64,000 bases of DNA. It comes from JAVBSC01 sp031547305 (GTDB taxonomy: Bacteria; Desulfobacterota; Desulfovibrionia; Desulfovibrionales; Desulfovibrionaceae). The DNA is taken from assembly GCA_031547305.1 (NCBI GenBank), contig JAVBSC010000029.1:9641-73640 (forward strand), given 5' to 3'. Shown here piece after piece: positions 8,691 through 17,545 of this stretch. The notes under the pieces were generated by a model. That model had not been told where the DNA came from. It saw only the letters and a program-made list of their open reading frames with translations, and searched no databases. How positions within the stretch are numbered: the stretch's first letter is position 1; the number at the start of each line of letters is the position of its first letter. The translations under genes and the position numbers were made by a program.

Positions 8691-10001
8691 TTATATTTTC
8701 ACCTGGAAGCCGTATACGTCACGGGCTTCCCTGGCGAGTTGCTCGCGAAATTCGGGGGCGGCAATGGAAATAAGCGCCGAAGCACGCTGGTTGTTGGTTT
8801 TGCCCCAAAGAGCGGCGGCCCCGTATTCTGTGACGATGTAATCCACGTCATTGCGGGTGGTGGTTACGGCCTGCCCCGGAGCGAACGTGCCGCAGATGCG
8901 GGAAACCGTGCCCCTGGCCGCCCGGGAAGGCATGGCGATAATGTTGAAACCGTTTTGGGAAAACCGCGCCCCGCGCACGAAATCCACCTGGCCGCCAACG
9001 CCGGAAAATTGTTTGGCGCCCATGGCGTCCGCGGCCACCTGCCCGAGCATATCCACGGAAAGAGCGGAATTGATGGATACGACGTTGTCGTTGCGGCCGA
9101 TGACCCGCGGGTCGTTCACGTAATCCACGGGATAGCCCTCGACCATGGGGTTGCGGTCAAGCCAGTTGTAAAAAGCTTTGGTCCCCATGGCGAAGGAGAT
9201 GACGATTTTGTCCTTGTGGATTGTTTTGGCGGAACCGTTGATCACGCCTTTTTCGGCCAGGTTCATCACTCCGTCGGAGATCATTTCCGAATGGATGCCG
9301 AGGTTTTTTTTGCCGCCAAGGGCGCCCAGAACCGCGTCGGGTATTCCGCCGATGCCAAGCTGAAGGCAGGCGCCGTCAGGGATAAGCTGCGCAACGTTAT
9401 CGCCGATGATCCGCTCCGTTTCACCTATGGCCATGGGCCTGGACTCGAGCAGGTCGGGATCGGCGAAAACGAATTTGGCGATCCTGGACGCGTCCAGCAA
9501 TGAGCCTTCGCCGGCGATATACGGCATCTTGGCGTTTACCAGGGCAATCGTCGTCCGGGCGGACAGCGCGGCCTGCAGGCCGTAATCCACGGAAACGCCA
9601 AGGCTCACCCTGCCTTGCGGATCCGGGGTGGAAACCGTGATCAAGGCGACATCTATGGGAAATTCCGGATGTCGCATAAGCCTGGGAAGTTGCGAAAAAA
9701 AGATTGGCGTGTAATCGGCGCGGCCTTCAGCTGCGGCCGAGCGGGTGCCCCCGCTCACATACACGCCGTTGAAGCGGAAACTCTCATGATGTTCCGGCTT
9801 GCAGTACGCGCATTCGCCAAGGGCCACCATATGCACCACTTCCACGCCGCGCAGTTCGTCCGCCCTGGCGACCATGGCTTCGGTCAGCGGTTCCGGGGCT
9901 CCCGCCGCCTGCCCGATCACCACGCGGTCTCCGGATTTTATGCATTCCGCCGCCTGGGCCGCCGTTACGGTATTTTTGCGGATATGTTCCTGCCAGTTCA
10001 C
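8691..10001 (-). CDS. Acetyl-CoA hydrolase/transferase family CoA-transferase (4-hydroxybutyrate CoA-transferase-like)
   Basis: A 436-residue CoA-transferase that should move CoA between acetyl-CoA (or another donor) and a carboxylic acid. The expected catalytic glutamate is E239 in GIHSEMISDG, next to the GIGGIPDAVLGAL glycine motif. The frame is open to 10109, but the GTG at 10001 is chosen because AAGGAG lies about 8 nt upstream and the protein then starts at NWQEHIRKNTVTAAQA, where relatives start. It follows dctM by about 260 nt and precedes the crotonase gene by 61 nt, suggesting that it activates the imported acid without spending ATP. Substrate identity is open. Confidence 0.87.
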   Translation of the reverse strand: MNWQEHIRKNTVTAAQAAECIKSGDRVVIGQAAGAPEPLTEAMVARADELRGVEVVHMVALGECAYCKPEHHESFRFNGVYVSGGTRSAAAEGRADYTPIFFSQLPRLMRHPEFPIDVALITVSTPDPQGRVSLGVSVDYGLQAALSARTTIALVNAKMPYIAGEGSLLDASRIAKFVFADPDLLESRPMAIGETERIIGDNVAQLIPDGACLQLGIGGIPDAVLGALGGKKNLGIHSEMISDGVMNLAEKGVINGSAKTIHKDKIVISFAMGTKAFYNWLDRNPMVEGYPVDYVNDPRVIGRNDNVVSINSALSVDMLGQVAADAMGAKQFSGVGGQVDFVRGARFSQNGFNIIAMPSRAARGTVSRICGTFAPGQAVTTTRNDVDYIVTEYGAAALWGKTNNQRASALISIAAPEFREQLAREARDVYGFQVKI

Positions 10002-10200
10002 AAGAGCGCTCCTTTCTGCCTCTGGTCGATGATCGCAAATTACGTTCAAGTTTTCCGCTTGACGGCGGGCAAAGCACAAAGCCTGTGTCCGCCTCCAGCC
10101 GTAAAACACTCGCCGGCTTTGCCGCAGCGATGCTCCGCCAGAGCGTTTTGGCGGATCAAAAAAATTTTAAAGCTCAAATACCCTGAAAAACTCCGCTTAA

Positions 10201-10246
10201 GGCATCTCCTCCCTCCGACGCGCAACGGCAAAGGGAGGAAAATGCC
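10201..10246. terminator. Imperfect hairpin downstream of dctM
   Basis: GGCAT and CCTCCCT (10201-10205, 10208-10214) pair with AGGGAGG and ATGCC (10232-10238, 10242-10246). It lies just after the dctM stop on the minus strand, ahead of the CoA-transferase gene. No T-run is present, so read-through into the next genes is likely. A second small hairpin, CCGCCA/TGGCGG, lies near 10135-10155. Confidence 0.35.
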
Positions 10247-10262
10247 ATAACGGCAACTCGCC

Positions 10263-11549
10263 CTACATGGCCCCCAAAACGCGCGGCAAAAAGAGAGCTA
10301 TTTCAGGGAAGATCAGCACCAGCATCATCACAATCATCAGCGCCGAGATTAACGGCAGCGACTCCACGATAAGATCGCTGAAGCTGGCTTTGCTGATGCC
10401 CTGGGCCACGTACAGGTTGACTCCCACAGGCGGTGTAATGAATCCGATGCACAGGTTTATGGTCATGAGTATCCCGAAGAAGACCGGATGATATCCGAGT
10501 TGCTTGACCACGGGCAGGAACAGGGGCGTGAAGAGCACGATGTTGGAGATGGTGTCCAGAAACATGCCGCCGATCAGCAGAAAGACCATAATGATCAGCA
10601 TGATCAGCACCGGGTCGCCGGTCAATTCAAGCATGCTCGCGGCTATCGCTGTCGGGACGCGTTCGATGGTCAAAAGGCGCCCGAAGGTTGTGGCTCCGCC
10701 CATGATGAACATGACGATGGAGGACAGCATCCCGGCTTCAATCGTGGCTTCCTTGAGCATTTGCAGCGTCATGGTGCGGTATACCAGTGCGCCTATCGCC
10801 CAGGCATAGACGCACCCCACCACGGCGGCTTCAGTGGGGGTGAACACTCCGGCGTAAATGCCGCCCAAGATGATGACAGGCAAAAGAAGAGACCATTTGG
10901 CGTCCCACATTACCCGCCTCAATTTTGGCGCGTCGGCCTCCCGAACGCCCTTGTAGCCCCGCTTGTAGCTGATGATCCCGTTGGTGAACATCAGGACGAA
11001 GCCCATCAATATGCCGGGGATAACCCCGCCTATGAACATGGCCACCACAGAGGCGCCGGCGCTGACCCCATAGACGATCATGGGGATGCTGGGAGGAATG
11101 ACCGGGCCTATGGTGGCCCCGGCGGCCAGCAAGGCGCCGCTGAAGGCCGGGCTGTAGCCGCGTTTGGTCATGGCCGGAATGAGAAAGCCGCCCAGCGCGG
11201 CCACCACGGCTGGGCCGGAACCGGAAATGGCGGCGAAAATCATGCAGGCCACAATGGCCGCATGCCCCAGACCGCCCGGCATGGTGCCAGTCATGGCCTC
11301 GGCCACGTCAATGATCTCCGAGGACTGGCCCGAGCGGGACATGATGCTTCCCACCAGCATGAAAAAGGGGATGGCCATCAGGGGGAAGGAGTCGGCCGTG
11401 GTTACCATGGCCTGCCCCAGATAATTGAACATCAGAGGGTTGGGATGCAGAAAGGCGAAAACGAAGGCGCAGGCGCCGGCCAGAGCGAAACCGATGGGCA
11501 CGCGCAGAAACATCAGGACCAGAAGCGCACTAAGTAATGCAAGCGCCAT
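10263..11549 (-). CDS. dctM: TRAP transporter large permease DctM
   Basis: A 428-residue, very hydrophobic inner-membrane protein with about twelve predicted membrane segments and typical DctM stretches (MAIPFFMLVGSIM; GATIGPVIPPSIPMIVYGV; GFITPPVGVNLYVAQGI). It is the ion-driven channel subunit of a tripartite TRAP importer for small carboxylates, working with DctQ and periplasmic DctP. GGAGG lies about 9 nt before its ATG, which is 1 nt beyond the dctQ stop. The full-length match to the family makes the identity secure; the solute cannot be deduced. Confidence 0.94.
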   Translation of the reverse strand: MALALLSALLVLMFLRVPIGFALAGACAFVFAFLHPNPLMFNYLGQAMVTTADSFPLMAIPFFMLVGSIMSRSGQSSEIIDVAEAMTGTMPGGLGHAAIVACMIFAAISGSGPAVVAALGGFLIPAMTKRGYSPAFSGALLAAGATIGPVIPPSIPMIVYGVSAGASVVAMFIGGVIPGILMGFVLMFTNGIISYKRGYKGVREADAPKLRRVMWDAKWSLLLPVIILGGIYAGVFTPTEAAVVGCVYAWAIGALVYRTMTLQMLKEATIEAGMLSSIVMFIMGGATTFGRLLTIERVPTAIAASMLELTGDPVLIMLIIMVFLLIGGMFLDTISNIVLFTPLFLPVVKQLGYHPVFFGILMTINLCIGFITPPVGVNLYVAQGISKASFSDLIVESLPLISALMIVMMLVLIFPEIALFLPRVLGAM

Positions 11550-11550
11550 C

Positions 11551-12087
11551 TCAGCTTACCTCCGCCTTTTTATTTGGATCGTCTTCGCCCGTGGATGAAG
11601 GCCGGCCTGGACCGCTGATCAGGGGCCAGAGGCCGTATACGGCGGTCCGGATGGTCAGTCCCAGCATTCCCAGTACGCCGGACAGATACATGCCCCAGAC
11701 CGGAAACCAGGTCATTGTGGAAAAATATTGCGGATGCTGAATCTGGCGTCCAACTATATTGACGATCAGGTACATCATCAGCAGCCCCAAAAACATGGTG
11801 ATTATCGCCGCCGCGATATTTAGGTAGCGGATAATGTACTTGGGCAAAAACAACTGAGTAACGTCAATACAGATATGCATGCCGTATTTGCAGCACAGGC
11901 TGATGCCCATAAGCGTTACCCAGACGAAGAAAATACGTACTAACTCCTCAGCCCAGGTAAAGCTGTAAGAAAGCAAATAGCGTGAGAAAACCTGGACAAA
12001 CATGATGGCCAGGGAAGCGATCATCAGGATACAGATAATGTACTCTTCAGTTTTGTCCAATTTGCGCAATATAGATTTCCAGTTCAT
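11551..12087 (-). CDS. dctQ: TRAP transporter small permease DctQ
   Basis: A 178-residue inner-membrane protein with four hydrophobic segments (YIICILMIASLAIMFVQVF, FFVWVTLMGISLCC, a third near 90-110, and GMYLSGVLGMLGL). It shows the FTWAEELVRIFFVWVTLMG motif common in DctQ proteins. It links DctM and the substrate-loaded DctP. AGGAG lies 6 nt before the ATG. It is separated from dctP by 163 nt containing a 13-bp hairpin and is followed 1 nt later by dctM. Confidence 0.92.
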   Translation of the reverse strand: MNWKSILRKLDKTEEYIICILMIASLAIMFVQVFSRYLLSYSFTWAEELVRIFFVWVTLMGISLCCKYGMHICIDVTQLFLPKYIIRYLNIAAAIITMFLGLLMMYLIVNIVGRQIQHPQYFSTMTWFPVWGMYLSGVLGMLGLTIRTAVYGLWPLISGPGRPSSTGEDDPNKKAEVS

Positions 12088-12151
12088 AATGACTCCTGTT
12101 CGTGCGGCGGATTGTATATTTTACCATTTAAATTGCATGGTAAGGACCGCA

Positions 12152-12188
12152 AGATTGGCGTAGGCGAGATCAATACCTACGCCAATCT
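12152..12188. terminator. Hairpin between dctP and dctQ
   Basis: A perfect 13-bp stem (12152-12164 with 12176-12188, 11-nt loop) lies between dctP and dctQ on the minus strand. Such a position often gives more binding-protein mRNA than permease mRNA by partial termination or 3'-end protection. No long T-run follows. Confidence 0.55.
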
Positions 12189-12250
12189 CACAGGGAAGTA
12201 TATTTGGCGTACGCTATTACAATATATATACGTAACACCAGATAAATTCA

Positions 12251-13246
12251 TTAACGCTGGAGAGCTTCAATCTTTTCAACAACGCCGTTGTATTTTGGGC
12301 TGTATTCCTTATAAACAGGCTCCACAGCCGCCCGGAATTGAGCCTTCTGTTCCGGAGTCAGTTCAATGATAACGTTACGGCCATTCTTATTCAGCTCCGC
12401 CTTGATTTCGGCATCCATCTTGCGGGTCAAATCGCGTTCATACTTCGCGCCTTCGATCGCCGCTTCCCTGATCCACTGCTGTTGCTGCGGGGTCAGTTTG
12501 TCCCAGATCGGCTTGGAAGCCAGAATCAGAACCGGATCATAAAGGTGGGCGGTTTCAATGATGTATTTTTGCACTTCGTGGTAGCCGGAAAGCTTGATGT
12601 TGACATAAGGGTTTTCCTGGCCGTCCACCACGCCCTGCTGCAGGGAGGACAAGAGTTCAGTCATTGACATCGGTATCGCGCTGGCGCCCAGGGCTTTGAA
12701 ATGGGCCATATGCAGCGGGTTGTCCATGGTCCTGATCTTCAGGCCCTTCATGTCGGCCGGCACATGCACTTCACGGTTGCTGGTGGTCAGGTGCCGCATG
12801 CCCTGCGTCCACCAGGCCACGCCGACAAAATTAGCTTTTTCCATGTCCTTGAAAATGGCCGCGCCAATTTCGCCGTCCAGGATTTTTTCCGCCGCCAGAT
12901 CGTTCTTGAAGAGATACGGCAGGTTCAGGAACTCGCCGGCATTAGTGAAGCTGGCCAGCGCGGCCAGGGACGGGGACATCATTTCCAGCGTGCCGGCCTG
13001 GAGGTTTTCCAGGCATTCGCGAAGGTTGCCCAACTGCCCGCTCGGAAAAACCTCCAGCTTCAACGCGCCGCCGCTTTTGGCAGCCAGAATTTCGCTCATC
13101 TTCACCAGGCTGAGATTTAAAGGCGTATCAGGGGAAACAACGTTGGTGATTTTCAAAATCACCGGCTTGTCGGCGGCCAGCGCCGGAGATACGGATAGAA
13201 GCACCAAGGCGGTTAAGGCAAACAACAACATGCACAAACGTTTCAT
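12251..13246 (-). CDS. dctP: TRAP transporter substrate-binding protein DctP
   Basis: A 331-residue periplasmic solute-binding protein. A signal peptide (MKRLCMLLFALTALVLL...PALAADK) ends near residue 24. The family core GLKIRTMDNPLHMAHFKALG carries the arginine that usually binds the substrate carboxylate, and SLQQGVVDGQENP follows. The frame continues upstream to 13363, but the ATG at 13246 has GAGGAAGG just before it and begins the signal peptide. It is the first gene of dctPQM and is preceded by two copies of the island's 20-bp operator, 74-93 and 207-226 nt upstream. The ligand is probably a small (hydroxy)carboxylate, by family. Confidence 0.93.
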   Translation of the reverse strand: MKRLCMLLFALTALVLLSVSPALAADKPVILKITNVVSPDTPLNLSLVKMSEILAAKSGGALKLEVFPSGQLGNLRECLENLQAGTLEMMSPSLAALASFTNAGEFLNLPYLFKNDLAAEKILDGEIGAAIFKDMEKANFVGVAWWTQGMRHLTTSNREVHVPADMKGLKIRTMDNPLHMAHFKALGASAIPMSMTELLSSLQQGVVDGQENPYVNIKLSGYHEVQKYIIETAHLYDPVLILASKPIWDKLTPQQQQWIREAAIEGAKYERDLTRKMDAEIKAELNKNGRNVIIELTPEQKAQFRAAVEPVYKEYSPKYNGVVEKIEALQR

Positions 13247-13319
13247 GTGGACCTTCCTCTCGGTTAGAATAATTTTAGAACCAGCTTGCCACTCCTTCTG
13301 CGCCACACCTTTTCTGTGA

Positions 13320-13339
13320 ATTTGTATACAAATACAAAT
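13320..13339. promoter_or_regulatory. Operator copy 1, proximal to dctP
   Basis: ATTTGTATACAAATACAAAT: a perfect 14-bp palindrome (ATTTGTATACAAAT) plus an extra ACAAAT half-site. It is identical to the copies at 13453 and 20783. The TTGTATACAA core has the GT-N-AC form bound by FadR/FCD GntR regulators, one of which is encoded at 13893-14597. Confidence 0.8.
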
Positions 13340-13452
13340 GCCAAATTCTAAACAAAAAATCAATAGATTTTTACCAATAAAAAGTATTTATTTAGATATA
13401 ATTATTTTAGAACACACGTGCTGTTTTGCCCAGTTACGCGCTTTTATTGCAT

Positions 13453-13472
13453 ATTTGTATACAAATACAAAT
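13453..13472. promoter_or_regulatory. Operator copy 2, distal to dctP
   Basis: An exact second copy of the 20-bp palindrome-plus-half-site. Together with copy 1 it could allow looping or cooperative binding at the dctP promoter. Confidence 0.8.
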
Positions 13473-13892
13473 GCAAGTTCCCAAACAAGAAAAGAATAGG
13501 ATTATCTATAAAAATATTTTTGTAGGAAGACCCGAAAAAAAGAGGCGCATGAGGCGTCCGCTTGCCGCCGTGCCGTGGCGGCAAGATCCAGGGAGCAAAC
13601 GAAATACAATCCCTCATGGCATGGGGTGGGGCTGTCCGGCCAGCGCGTATTCATGTTGAGATTGCGGGGATTATCGTTTTTCGCCGCGAGGTAAGGAATT
13701 CTTCCAGGAAAGCCGAATCCGACGGATCGAGTCGGATGGGCCGGAAAAATTGCCGCGCGGCCGCCCCAAAGCGGGGTGGGGTGAGTTTATGAGATATTGT
13801 GATTCAATTCCAAAACTTCCTTATGTGTGAGGATATTGCGCAAGAATACCTGGACACGGCCGTTGAAAATTTTGGACTTTTTTATTTAGGCC

Positions 13893-14597
13893 TTAACGGG
13901 ACGGCGACCTGTCCGTGTCAAACCATTCGGCCTTGTGCGCCACGTTAGGCTTAAAACCCAAGCGCTCCGCCCCGCTATACAGGTGCAGCCGCGAGAGGCG
14001 CTCCGCTTTGTCCGCATTGCCATCCGTTATGGCGGCGAGTATTTCCCGGTGTTCGTTCACGGCCAAAGGCGCGTCATGCTCGTGGGTTTTGGAGAGGGTG
14101 AGGACGCGCTGCATGTAAATGTTGATCCGCCCCACCACTTCAATAAAAAAATTATTTTCCGTCGCTTCCGCGAGCAGGTAGTCAAACTCCAGTCCGCTTG
14201 TCACCACGTCGACGAGATTTTTAACCTCAAAGGCCTGCGCCTGCCGCTTGAGGTTTTCATCCAACTTTTTGGCGTACTGCTTCGGAAGCCCGCGTGTGGC
14301 CAACAGCCTGGCGATAACCGGCTCCACCGCCACTCTCAGGGCATAAGCCTCGGCGGCGTCTTCCACATTCACTTCGGCGACCACAGCCTGCCGGGAAGAA
14401 TTGCTGTAAATAAGATGCTCAAATTCCAGGCGCTTCAGGGCGGCGCGCAAAGGCGTCCGGCTTATGCCAAGGTCGGCCGCCAGAGATTCTTCGCTCAACA
14501 CGTCCTTGGGTTTGATTTTATTTTGCAATATCGCATTCTTGATAACAAGATAAGCTTGTTCTGAAAGAGATTGTCTGTTTCCAATCTTAGGCAGCAC
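13893..14597 (-). CDS. GntR-family transcriptional regulator with FCD ligand domain
   Basis: A 234-residue regulator. The winged helix-turn-helix spans about residues 10-75 with LSEESLAADLGISRTPLRAAL at 35-55; the rest is an all-helical FCD domain with histidines (NEHREIL, LHLYSG) of the sort that hold a metal and a carboxylate effector. FCD proteins such as LldR and FadR sense organic acids or acyl-CoAs. A GTG at 14612 is possible, but the GTG at 14597 has AGGGAG 5 nt upstream and is preferred. It is encoded between glcF and dctP and is the only regulator in the island, so it is the natural partner of the three operators. Repression relieved by the substrate is inferred. Confidence 0.88.
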   Translation of the reverse strand: MLPKIGNRQSLSEQAYLVIKNAILQNKIKPKDVLSEESLAADLGISRTPLRAALKRLEFEHLIYSNSSRQAVVAEVNVEDAAEAYALRVAVEPVIARLLATRGLPKQYAKKLDENLKRQAQAFEVKNLVDVVTSGLEFDYLLAEATENNFFIEVVGRINIYMQRVLTLSKTHEHDAPLAVNEHREILAAITDGNADKAERLSRLHLYSGAERLGFKPNVAHKAEWFDTDRSPSR

Positions 14598-14733
14598 GGC
14601 TACTCCCTGCACATGATGAACGTTGGATGCTCCGCAAACGTCGAAAAAATGGATTCACGCAAGCGTAACTTTTATAAATACGTGTGCCTGATAAGATTGT
14701 CAATTCGCAAGAATAACAGTCCATTATAACACA

Positions 14734-16035
14734 TCATCCCGCCTGGGGGGGAAGAGCCGCCGCCATTGCTTCCACAATGTGGAGGGCGCGCCTGGGGCGG
14801 CCCGGCCAGCGGCGCAGGCCGTCCTCCAGCTGTAAAATGCACCCCGGGCAGGCCGTCAGCAGCACCTCCGCGTCAATGCCGTTTATATCCGCGATTTTTT
14901 TCGCCTGAACTTGTTTGGACACATCCATGTGCGTCAGCGCGTATGTGCCCCCCAACCCGCAGCAGGCGTCAGGAGAGCGCAATTCCCGAGCCCGCGCGCC
15001 TGTGGCCGCCGCAATGAGTTCGCGCGGCTCTTCGGTGATATGTTGCGCCTTTCGAAGATGGCAGGGATCATGGTAGGCGGAGGTCTGGCCCGTCGGACAG
15101 GACAATGCGCGGCGGATGCGATCCATGCCCACATGGCGGCACAGGTATTCCGTAACGTCCATGGTCCTGTCCGCCAGGCTTTGCAATCGGCCGCGCATGG
15201 CGGGAGCCTCGCCGCAGATGTCCAGATAGCCTTCCCGCAGCATGTGCCCGCAGGAGGCGCAGGCTGTCACGATGGCGCAATCGCCGCCGAAAGCCTCCAG
15301 ATTTTCCCCGGCGCGGGCAAGCGCGGCGTCAAAGTCGCCGCCGGCCGCCATGGGCATGCCGCAGCACTGCTGCGCGGGCGGAACAATGACCTGTATGTCC
15401 AGCGCGGTCATGACGCGCACCAGGCTTTCGGCGATGGAGGTCATTGCGTAGTTGATCATGCAGCCCGTGAAAAACATCACTTTTTCCGCCCTGGGCGGAA
15501 GATTTGCTTTGTATGCGGCGCGAAAAGCCTTTGGGGCGAGTTCCGGCACGTATTGTTTGCCGTCGACCATGGGCATGGGAAAACGGCGGAGAAGGCCGCT
15601 GGTCTCCGGCACTTTTTTGAACAGCAACGGCATGAGCATGCCGCCAAGGCGCGTTTGCGCCTCAAGCATGGCGTTGGACTGCGAAAGGGCCGCGCCGATC
15701 ATTTTTTTCAGCAGCGGACTCCCCTGCTGTTTCGCAAAGACATGCCTGGCCATCATGACGATTTTGTCCGCGCGAATGTGATTGCCGCACCGGTTCACGC
15801 AGCCTGTGCAGAGCAGGCAGTTGTCAATGGCTTCACGCACGCTCTTTGTGGGCTCCAGTTCCCCCTGGGCAAGCGCCTGGATCATCATCATCTTGCCGCG
15901 AGCGGTATAGCGTTCCATCAACTTTTCCCCGTACACGGGGCAATGGGCCTTGCAATCGCCGCAGCGCCGGCATTTGGAAAGCTCGGCGTCCACCAACGGT
16001 CTTAGAACACGGAAGGGGTTGTCCGGCCGGCTCAT
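14734..16035 (-). CDS. glcF: GlcF/HdrD-like iron-sulfur subunit of a 2-hydroxyacid dehydrogenase
   Basis: A 433-residue electron-transfer subunit. Two [4Fe-4S] motifs lie near the N-terminus (C22, C25, C28, C32 and C73, C76, C79, C83). Two CCG domains follow (FTGCMINYA...CCGMPMAAGG and YHDPCHLRK...CCGLGGTYALTH), as in glycolate oxidase GlcF and lactate dehydrogenase partners. It should take electrons from the GlcD flavoprotein and pass them to the membrane or another carrier. Its ATG overlaps the glcD stop by 4 nt. It could equally be called the Fe-S subunit of D-lactate dehydrogenase. Confidence 0.88.
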   Translation of the reverse strand: MSRPDNPFRVLRPLVDAELSKCRRCGDCKAHCPVYGEKLMERYTARGKMMMIQALAQGELEPTKSVREAIDNCLLCTGCVNRCGNHIRADKIVMMARHVFAKQQGSPLLKKMIGAALSQSNAMLEAQTRLGGMLMPLLFKKVPETSGLLRRFPMPMVDGKQYVPELAPKAFRAAYKANLPPRAEKVMFFTGCMINYAMTSIAESLVRVMTALDIQVIVPPAQQCCGMPMAAGGDFDAALARAGENLEAFGGDCAIVTACASCGHMLREGYLDICGEAPAMRGRLQSLADRTMDVTEYLCRHVGMDRIRRALSCPTGQTSAYHDPCHLRKAQHITEEPRELIAAATGARARELRSPDACCGLGGTYALTHMDVSKQVQAKKIADINGIDAEVLLTACPGCILQLEDGLRRWPGRPRRALHIVEAMAAALPPQAG

Positions 16036-17417
16036 GAGTTTTTCTCTTCGGGCAGGATTTTATGGGGATTCATAATGCCCTGCGGATCCACCGCATTCTT
16101 GATGCGCCGGATGAAGTCCACAGTGGGGCCGTCCAAGTTCCAGCGGAGCTTGTTGGCCTTCAGGTAGCCCACACCGTGTTCGGCGGCTATGCGGCCTTCA
16201 AGGGCGCAGACTTCGCGCAATACTTCATTTTTGGCTTCATAGGGAAAGGGGGTGTTCTCCTCATCCTTGCAGGCCATGATCACGTGGATATTGCCGTCGC
16301 CAAAGTGCCCGAAATTGGCATAATCCAGGCCGTATTTCTCGGCTATCTCGACAATTTTCTCGATCATGGCCGGAATGCGCGACATGGGAACGCAAATGTC
16401 GTCGTCCTTCCAGCGGTGCATGCGGTAGATGGCCATGGGCAGAAGCCTCCGGGCCTGCCAGAGGGCCTCTCTGTCCGCCTCGACTTTGGCCTTGCGGAAG
16501 GTAATGACCCCCTGCTGGAGGCAGGCCGCCTCAATGCGCTCCATTTCGGCATCCACCTGGGCTTTGCCGCCGTCCACTTCAATAAGCAGCAGGGCCTGTT
16601 CGTTGGGCTGGGCGTTCAGGTGGGCCACCTCGTCGACCGCCTCCACGCAGTTTCTGTCCAGAAACTCCAGAACCGAGGGACGCACGCCCGTGCTGTAAAT
16701 GGCGCTCACAGCCTTGGCCGCCGCGTCCAGGCTGTCAAAGGTGGCGGTCATGGTACGGTGGGCCTCGGGCTGCGGAATAACGCGGAGAAGGGCCTTGGTG
16801 ATGAAGCCCAGCGTACCTTCCGAGCCGACAAAGAGTTCAGTAAGATTGAGGCCCGTAACATCCTTGATGCATTTGGCGCCGGTGTGGATGATCTCGCCGT
16901 CGGGCAGGACAACCTCCAGCCCCATTACGTAGTTCTTGGTCACGCCATACTTTACCGCGCGTATTCCGCCGGCGTTTTCGGCTATGTTGCCGCCGATGGT
17001 GGTAAAGTGAGCCGAAGCCGGATCCGGGGGATACATAAGCCCGAAAGGGGCGACGGCTTCCTGTATTGCCGTCGTCAGTACGCCCGGCTCCGCAATGACG
17101 AAAAAGTTGTCCCTGTCTATCTCCAGAATGCGGTTCATCCTGTCCGTGCAGAGCACAATGCCGCCCGCCACAGGCAGGCACCCGGCGCTCATGTTGCTGC
17201 CCGAGCCGCGCGGCGTGACCGGAACCTTGTACTTTGTGGCCAGCTTCATGATGCCGGACACTTCTTCGACGGATTCGGGAAAAGCCACCAGGTCTGGCTT
17301 GAATCGGCACTCAAAGTTGCCGTCATAAGAATACGCGAACATATCTTCGGGTTTGGTCAAAACTCTGTCCTTCCCGAGAAGCTGCTGAAGTCCGGCCAAA
17401 AATTCGCTGTTTGCCAT
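16032..17417 (-). CDS. glcD: GlcD/D-lactate dehydrogenase-like FAD-binding oxidoreductase
   Basis: A 461-residue flavoenzyme of the FAD_binding_4 / FAD-oxidase C family that oxidises a 2-hydroxyacid (D-lactate, glycolate or a larger one) to the 2-oxoacid. The FAD-binding PVTPRGSGSNMSAGCLPV block and the IGGNIAENAGGIRAVKYGV block are in the N-terminal half; NFGHFGDGNIHV and AEHGVGYLKANKL, with metal/substrate histidines, are near the C-terminus. GGAG lies 8 nt before the ATG. It is coupled to glcF and lies downstream of por genes, so its product oxoacid could feed that enzyme. Substrate choice is inference. Confidence 0.9.
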   Translation of the reverse strand: MANSEFLAGLQQLLGKDRVLTKPEDMFAYSYDGNFECRFKPDLVAFPESVEEVSGIMKLATKYKVPVTPRGSGSNMSAGCLPVAGGIVLCTDRMNRILEIDRDNFFVIAEPGVLTTAIQEAVAPFGLMYPPDPASAHFTTIGGNIAENAGGIRAVKYGVTKNYVMGLEVVLPDGEIIHTGAKCIKDVTGLNLTELFVGSEGTLGFITKALLRVIPQPEAHRTMTATFDSLDAAAKAVSAIYSTGVRPSVLEFLDRNCVEAVDEVAHLNAQPNEQALLLIEVDGGKAQVDAEMERIEAACLQQGVITFRKAKVEADREALWQARRLLPMAIYRMHRWKDDDICVPMSRIPAMIEKIVEIAEKYGLDYANFGHFGDGNIHVIMACKDEENTPFPYEAKNEVLREVCALEGRIAAEHGVGYLKANKLRWNLDGPTVDFIRRIKNAVDPQGIMNPHKILPEEKNS

Positions 17418-17487
17418 GGTTTTCTCCGTTAATCATCAAAGCGGCGGTCCTGCTGCCAAGCCCATGCCCGGGCGTGATGATGAGTCC

Positions 17488-17535
17488 TTGGAGCATTTCA
17501 TCATTAAAAACATCCGTTCAGATGAAATGCTCCAA
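17488..17535. terminator. Hairpin between porB and glcD
   Basis: A perfect 15-bp stem (17488-17502 with 17521-17535, 18-nt loop), extended by GTCC/GGAC pairs on both sides across a 1-nt bulge. It lies directly after the porB stop on the minus strand. A likely terminator or attenuator separating por from glcDF expression; there is no long T-run. Confidence 0.6.
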
Positions 17536-17545
17536 AGGACCCCAT

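Larger units (their letters stand above)
13247..13892. other. Regulatory intergenic region upstream of dctP
   Basis: 646 bases between the regulator gene and dctP. The part nearer dctP (13320-13520) is strongly AT-rich and holds two identical 20-bp operator copies, 133 nt apart start to start. The remainder (13540-13890) is GC-richer with no convincing gene. The dctP promoter must lie here, but I cannot fix a -35/-10 pair. Confidence 0.6.

Noticed and set aside
6842..8773. A 643-codon open frame on the plus strand
   Set aside because: It is the antisense of the acyl-CoA dehydrogenase and crotonase genes, both with clear domains and ribosome sites; the translation is His/Gly/Ala-rich with no domain.
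3287..10001. Calling this block a true carnitine (cai) operon
   Set aside because: No CaiT or type III CoA-transferase (CaiB) is present, and the acyl-CoA dehydrogenase has the butyryl-CoA-type catalytic glutamate.
13426..13792. Two short plus-strand frames in the dctP upstream region
   Set aside because: No ribosome sites, low-quality composition, and one overlaps the operator copy at 13453.
16062..17432. A 456-codon open frame on the plus strand
   Set aside because: Antisense of glcD; GC-rich codon usage leaves long empty antisense frames throughout this window.
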